Source: Microscillaceae bacterium (GTDB lineage: Bacteria > Bacteroidota > Bacteroidia > Cytophagales > Microscillaceae). From it: a DNA stretch of 64,000 nt. Location of the stretch: contig DMXI01000271.1 in assembly GCA_003483885.1 (NCBI GenBank), positions 14,795 to 78,794 of the forward strand, given 5' to 3'. A program made the position numbers and the translations under genes. The notes under the pieces were generated by a model, which made no database searches, had not been told where the DNA came from, and worked only from the letters and a program-made list of their open reading frames with translations. Positions 60,681 to 64,000 of this stretch are shown here, in pieces; the stretch's first letter is position 1, and every line of letters starts with the position of its first letter.

Positions 60681-63524
60681 CTAGTTAATCACCACTCTTT
60701 TTACCACCACACCTTTTTTGGTTTCTACCTTGATAAAGTAAACACCTTTGGGGTAGCGACGTACATCAAAAGTTTGAGTAGCAATGGTACTTTTACTTCT
60801 AATTGGGGTGCTTTTTAGAATGGTTCCGTTGAGGTTAATCAAACTAAAATTCACCAAGTCATTGTTCTGAGCATCAGTGGTTACCGTCACTTGACTATGG
60901 GCAGGATTTGGCGAGATAGTCACCGCATCTAGATTGACCTGACTGGCTGCTTCTACTTTGTTTCTGCGTTGGCTGTCTTGATCTGTGGTCAAGGAAATAT
61001 TGTCAATGGCAATATCGGGACGGAAAGACTCCCCCGTGGTACCAGTAAATCTCAGTTGTAGGCTTCCTCCTAAAAGATTGGCCAAGTCAACTTCTACATC
61101 TAGCCATTGGTCTTGCTGTACGCTATCTGCTGGACTCCAGACGGGCTGCCAAGTAGCACCATTGTCATTACTAGCTTCTAGAGCAATGCTCCCTTGATTG
61201 CTTTCATTGTACATGTGGTAGCTAAACTTGAAGCTGGCTTGGTTCAACGCACTTACATCAAAGCAAGGAGACTGTAAAACCGCTGTTTTGTTAGGATATC
61301 CTACGCCCAATACCGAAGCTTCTATGTAAGCATAAAAGGTTCCATCTTTTGCTCCGGCAGGCCCAGTGGCGCTTGAAGGAGTACTGCCAGAATAATGCGT
61401 CCAATCGCTGTCATCGTTGGTAGCTTGAGTCCACTGGCCAAAACCATTTTCAAAACTTTCGCTATAAGGAAACGAAGCTACACAAGGCAAAGCGGTGGTG
61501 AAAGTGGCCAAAGATGAATAGGCACTGCTGAAGAATTGATCAAAAAAGTCATTGCCCCACCAAAAATGATGTCTCTTGCGACGTTTTCTTTTAATGCTTG
61601 ATCTTACCTGAAACTCGTAAGTAGTCCCTTGGGTCAGGTTTCTTAAAGCCAAATGAGGACGTCTTACCTTTCTGATCACCTTCCATTCATTGCTGCCTTG
61701 TACCCGATAGCGTACATCGTAGCCTAAGTGGTATCCAGCTCGATCCCACTGAAGATCGGCAGTTGAGGTAGAGAGGTTGTTAGCGGTTAAATTTTCAGGA
61801 ATTGGGAAGAACAAAGAGCCTTGAGTAATGCCCGTGGCAATCAAAGAAAAAGCCTGTCCACCTCCAGTAAGCGTGTTTTTATGCTTAATCACGATATGAT
61901 AATAGCCAGCTCTTGGGTTGGGAATATAGATTTTCTCTACATTGTCTACGTCATTGTCACCAGTAAATGCTGCTGCAGAAGGGTTGGCAGGATCAAGCTT
62001 CCAAGGCTTATAAACACCACTCCAGTGCTTGATACGCATATCAAGGTCGTTTACCAACATACGATCGCGAGGGTTTAAAGCTGGAGCTACTGGAGTACCT
62101 GGAATATCGGTCCATACAATGGATACTACTAAAGGCTCTTTTCCAGTGGCTTTCACGGTAAGAATTTTATACCCTCCATTTACCAAAGAATCTTCTTTGA
62201 TCATGGCCAGTTGCCCGTTGTTGTTGATCACATCTGCCGCAGTTCTGGTATTCATCAAACCCCAGCCATTTTGGTAATCTGGACCATCGGTAGGACCTGC
62301 TTCGTCAGCGGTGTGAATGACCAATGCTTTGAGCGTGGCGGCACGCATATAACGTCCGTTTTGCTTGTGGTAATGTTGTTGTAAAAGCCCCAAAGAACCC
62401 GATACACTAGGGGTAGACATAGAAGTTCCACTCTTGACGGTATAATCAGTATCGCTGTCATCATCGGTAGAATACACACTCGATCCATTGGCCACAATAT
62501 CAGGCTTAATTCGTCCATCATCTGTTGGTCCCCAGCTGCTAAAGGAGGTTTGCACCACATCCGAAGGTTGCGTATAGCCACTTGTGATGTCTTCTACTGC
62601 GCCAATGGTAAGAATGTTTTTGGCTACCTTGTCGGTGCCCAAGCAGTCATATTGCCCGTCGGGGGTACGAGGAGTCGTAGAGGTTACCCAGGCAGTGCCG
62701 TTGTAGTATTGATGTTCGCCGGTGTGATTGTCGTTGCGTTCGTTTCCAGCAGAGCGACAAATTAAATAATAAGGAGCATTATAAGCCAATTGATCCCAAT
62801 CGCGTGAACGCTCTCCATAAAAGCCAAAACGGTAATCAATCGTATCGTTTACAGTAGTATCGCCATACCAGCGCCAACCAGTTGACGAGCTAAATCGCCA
62901 GCCGTGAATAAAACCATAAGAGTGATTAGAAATTAAGAGGCCTTGAGCACTCTCATTGGTCATTTCTACAAGGTCATCGTTCCAGTCGTAAGCGTGAAGG
63001 GTAGCATTTGGAGACATTCCTTTAGCCCCAAAGTTGACCCCAGCAGCCACCATTGTACCTGCTACATGGGTGGCGTGAGAACTTAAGCTGGCCGCACTAT
63101 CTTTTTGAATGGCTCGGTTGCCAAATTCCTGGTGGGTGGTTCTGATGCCTCCACCATCCCAAATACCCAGGGTAATGCCACTACCATTAAGGCCCAATTG
63201 TATTTGAGCATTGTAAGTTCCAATGGTTTTGGCCGCATTGATATTGTCGGTAGCCAAATACAAAGGAATACCTCCTTGTGGTTTAGAATACCCCTGAAGC
63301 TCGATAATGCTACCGTCTTCTTCGACTAACCTAACGGGCATTTTTTCGGTTTTGGCTCGTTTATAAGCCCTCAAGCGAGTATTCAGGTATTTGTTTTGGT
63401 AAGTTTTGCGCAGAACTTGTAACTTTTGGGTGCGCTTGATACTATACTTCTGTTGTGCACTAGCAGGCACCACAACAAACATCGCCAGCAATAACAAGCA
63501 AGCGATCGTGATTTTATGTTTCAT
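60681..63524 (-). CDS. Secreted subtilisin-like (S8) protease with Fn3, jelly-roll and T9SS C-terminal domain
   Basis: This 947-residue protein has a signal peptide (1-23). The S8 domain (about 110-440) carries D123 (GIWDGGG), H150 (SSHATHVAGT), N261 (SAGN) and S368 (SGTSMSTPSV). A beta-sandwich P-domain-like segment follows (about 450-575), then a fibronectin type III domain (LTANNLSTSTADLQWDRAGY, about 585-690), and a MAM-like jelly roll (FPYSESFENGFGQWTQATND, about 695-850). It ends with a type IX secretion sorting domain (VTISPNPAHSQVTV ... GVYFIKVETKKGVVVKRVVI). It is thus a T9SS cargo, exported and surface-bound or released, for degrading external protein. Confidence 0.93.
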   Translation of the reverse strand: MKHKITIACLLLLAMFVVVPASAQQKYSIKRTQKLQVLRKTYQNKYLNTRLRAYKRAKTEKMPVRLVEEDGSIIELQGYSKPQGGIPLYLATDNINAAKTIGTYNAQIQLGLNGSGITLGIWDGGGIRTTHQEFGNRAIQKDSAASLSSHATHVAGTMVAAGVNFGAKGMSPNATLHAYDWNDDLVEMTNESAQGLLISNHSYGFIHGWRFSSSTGWRWYGDTTVNDTIDYRFGFYGERSRDWDQLAYNAPYYLICRSAGNERNDNHTGEHQYYNGTAWVTSTTPRTPDGQYDCLGTDKVAKNILTIGAVEDITSGYTQPSDVVQTSFSSWGPTDDGRIKPDIVANGSSVYSTDDDSDTDYTVKSGTSMSTPSVSGSLGLLQQHYHKQNGRYMRAATLKALVIHTADEAGPTDGPDYQNGWGLMNTRTAADVINNNGQLAMIKEDSLVNGGYKILTVKATGKEPLVVSIVWTDIPGTPVAPALNPRDRMLVNDLDMRIKHWSGVYKPWKLDPANPSAAAFTGDNDVDNVEKIYIPNPRAGYYHIVIKHKNTLTGGGQAFSLIATGITQGSLFFPIPENLTANNLSTSTADLQWDRAGYHLGYDVRYRVQGSNEWKVIRKVRRPHLALRNLTQGTTYEFQVRSSIKRKRRKRHHFWWGNDFFDQFFSSAYSSLATFTTALPCVASFPYSESFENGFGQWTQATNDDSDWTHYSGSTPSSATGPAGAKDGTFYAYIEASVLGVGYPNKTAVLQSPCFDVSALNQASFKFSYHMYNESNQGSIALEASNDNGATWQPVWSPADSVQQDQWLDVEVDLANLLGGSLQLRFTGTTGESFRPDIAIDNISLTTDQDSQRRNKVEAASQVNLDAVTISPNPAHSQVTVTTDAQNNDLVNFSLINLNGTILKSTPIRSKSTIATQTFDVRRYPKGVYFIKVETKKGVVVKRVVIN

Positions 63525-63809
63525 GATAAGTGTAATTTAAATGTGGTATTTACTTATTAGGCGGCAAGTAGAATATTTTGGATGGCTATCCCAAAAAAAC
63601 AAAGTGAACAAAAAGTGAACAGGTGCTTTTTGGAGACTGGACTAATTCAGTGAATTCTTTTGGATTTTGTTTACTTGATAAGTGTTGATAGTCAGTAGCT
63701 TATAGAAGAGGTGCTGACAGTGTAAAGGTAGATAGTGATTACCTGTTTTGGAAAGAGTAAGACTTGAAGAATAGCATCAATTGTATTTTTATAATCAAAA
63801 GAGCATCAT
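63525..63809. other. Intergenic region upstream of the S8 protease gene
   Basis: AT-rich, 285 bases, presumably with the S8 protease promoter and the terminator of the phosphatase gene at the right edge. I could not identify a consensus promoter. Confidence 0.4.
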
Positions 63810-64000
63810 TTAAACCTGTGCGCCAATGACCAAGATATCGTCCACCTGTTCGCGAGCGCCCTTCCATTGGTCAAGGGTTGTTTCAAGGTGATTTTTTTGT
63901 TGTGCCAGAGGCAAACAATGGATTTGTTGTAAAGTGTCTCTAAACTGTTGACGCATAAATTTTTTTCCTGCTTTTCCACCAAATTGATCTTGGTATCCAT
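63810..64000 (-). CDS. SpoIIE-type PP2C phosphatase, C-terminal 62 residues (partial)
   Basis: In the frame ending at TAA 63810-63812 the minus strand reads GYQDQFGGKAGKKFMRQQFR and ends with QVDDILVIGAQV. This aligns with the C-terminus of the phosphatase at 22928 (GYRDQLGGPKDKKFMSKSFK and QTDDILIIGFRV), including the final D-D metal motif. The gene continues beyond the window. A neighbouring frame also opens from 64000 but encodes no recognisable product. The start, sensor part and partners are not visible. Confidence 0.85.
   Translation of the reverse strand, partial: GYQDQFGGKAGKKFMRQQFRDTLQQIHCLPLAQQKNHLETTLDQWKGAREQVDDILVIGAQV

Noticed and set aside
63806..64000. Open frame from an ATG at 64000 on the minus strand
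   Set aside because: It overlaps, in another frame, the sequence that clearly encodes the C-terminus of a SpoIIE phosphatase.
1..64000. tRNA, rRNA or CRISPR array
   Set aside because: I looked for tRNA T-loop-like motifs, rRNA-like blocks and regularly spaced repeats and found none I could support.

Overview
The window looks like chromosome from a marine gliding member of the Bacteroidota (Cytophagales), most likely Microscilla or a close relative. The evidence is moderate AT richness, Bacteroidota-type promoters (TTG...TAnnTTTG), a type IX secretion C-terminal domain, TPR-histidine kinases, leucine-rich-repeat proteins, SpoIIE-type phosphatases with TPR or coiled-coil front ends, and DUF1987/SiaC proteins. 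The genus is inference; the phylum is well supported. I saw no rRNA, tRNA or CRISPR array.

Left part (1-16.6 kb). A large minus-strand gene running off the left edge encodes a Tc-toxin A-subunit-like protein with a lectin-like insertion. An intact ISAs1-family insertion sequence with a perfect 10-bp target duplication lies 750 bp upstream of it. Next come a TPR histidine kinase and a response regulator, then an unusual leader: a SAM riboswitch, followed ten bases later by a 43-codon ORF ending in eight cysteine codons, followed by an ATP-grasp ligase and a eukaryote-like D-amino-acid oxidase. Two tandem STAS-like proteins and a CoA-transferase follow.

Middle (16.7-41.4 kb). This part holds an LRR lipoprotein, a flavin reductase-like protein, an SDR, a DUF885 protein and a SpoIIE phosphatase. 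A cluster of five paralogous membrane proteins follows, four of them tipped with helix-hairpin-helix domains, interleaved with copies of a 100-bp dispersed repeat. Then come a beta-helix lipoprotein, a cytochrome P450, secreted proteins, a beta-lactamase-family hydrolase and a TPR protein.

Right part (41.7-64 kb). This part holds dnaN, a CobC-like phosphatase, a fructosamine-kinase/LMW-phosphatase pair (probable protein deglycation), a carbamoyltransferase and prmC with a decayed partial prmC copy nearby. It continues with a third STAS-like gene, an LRR protein, an SMP-30 protein, cobS, a DEAD-box helicase, three SiaC-like genes, a hydrolase, a C1 peptidase, an AraC-type membrane regulator with a divergent barrel-like protein, and a subtilisin-like T9SS cargo. 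The right edge holds the C-terminus of a second SpoIIE-type phosphatase.

Themes. SpoIIE phosphatases, STAS-like proteins and SiaC-like proteins point to partner-switching signalling spread over the region. Two families of short non-coding repeats (a 100-bp element with ATACTACYAG ends and a ~170-bp element with TATGTTTAAA ends) are dispersed between genes. The most unusual item is the SAM-riboswitch/poly-cysteine leader in front of the ligase/oxidase pair.
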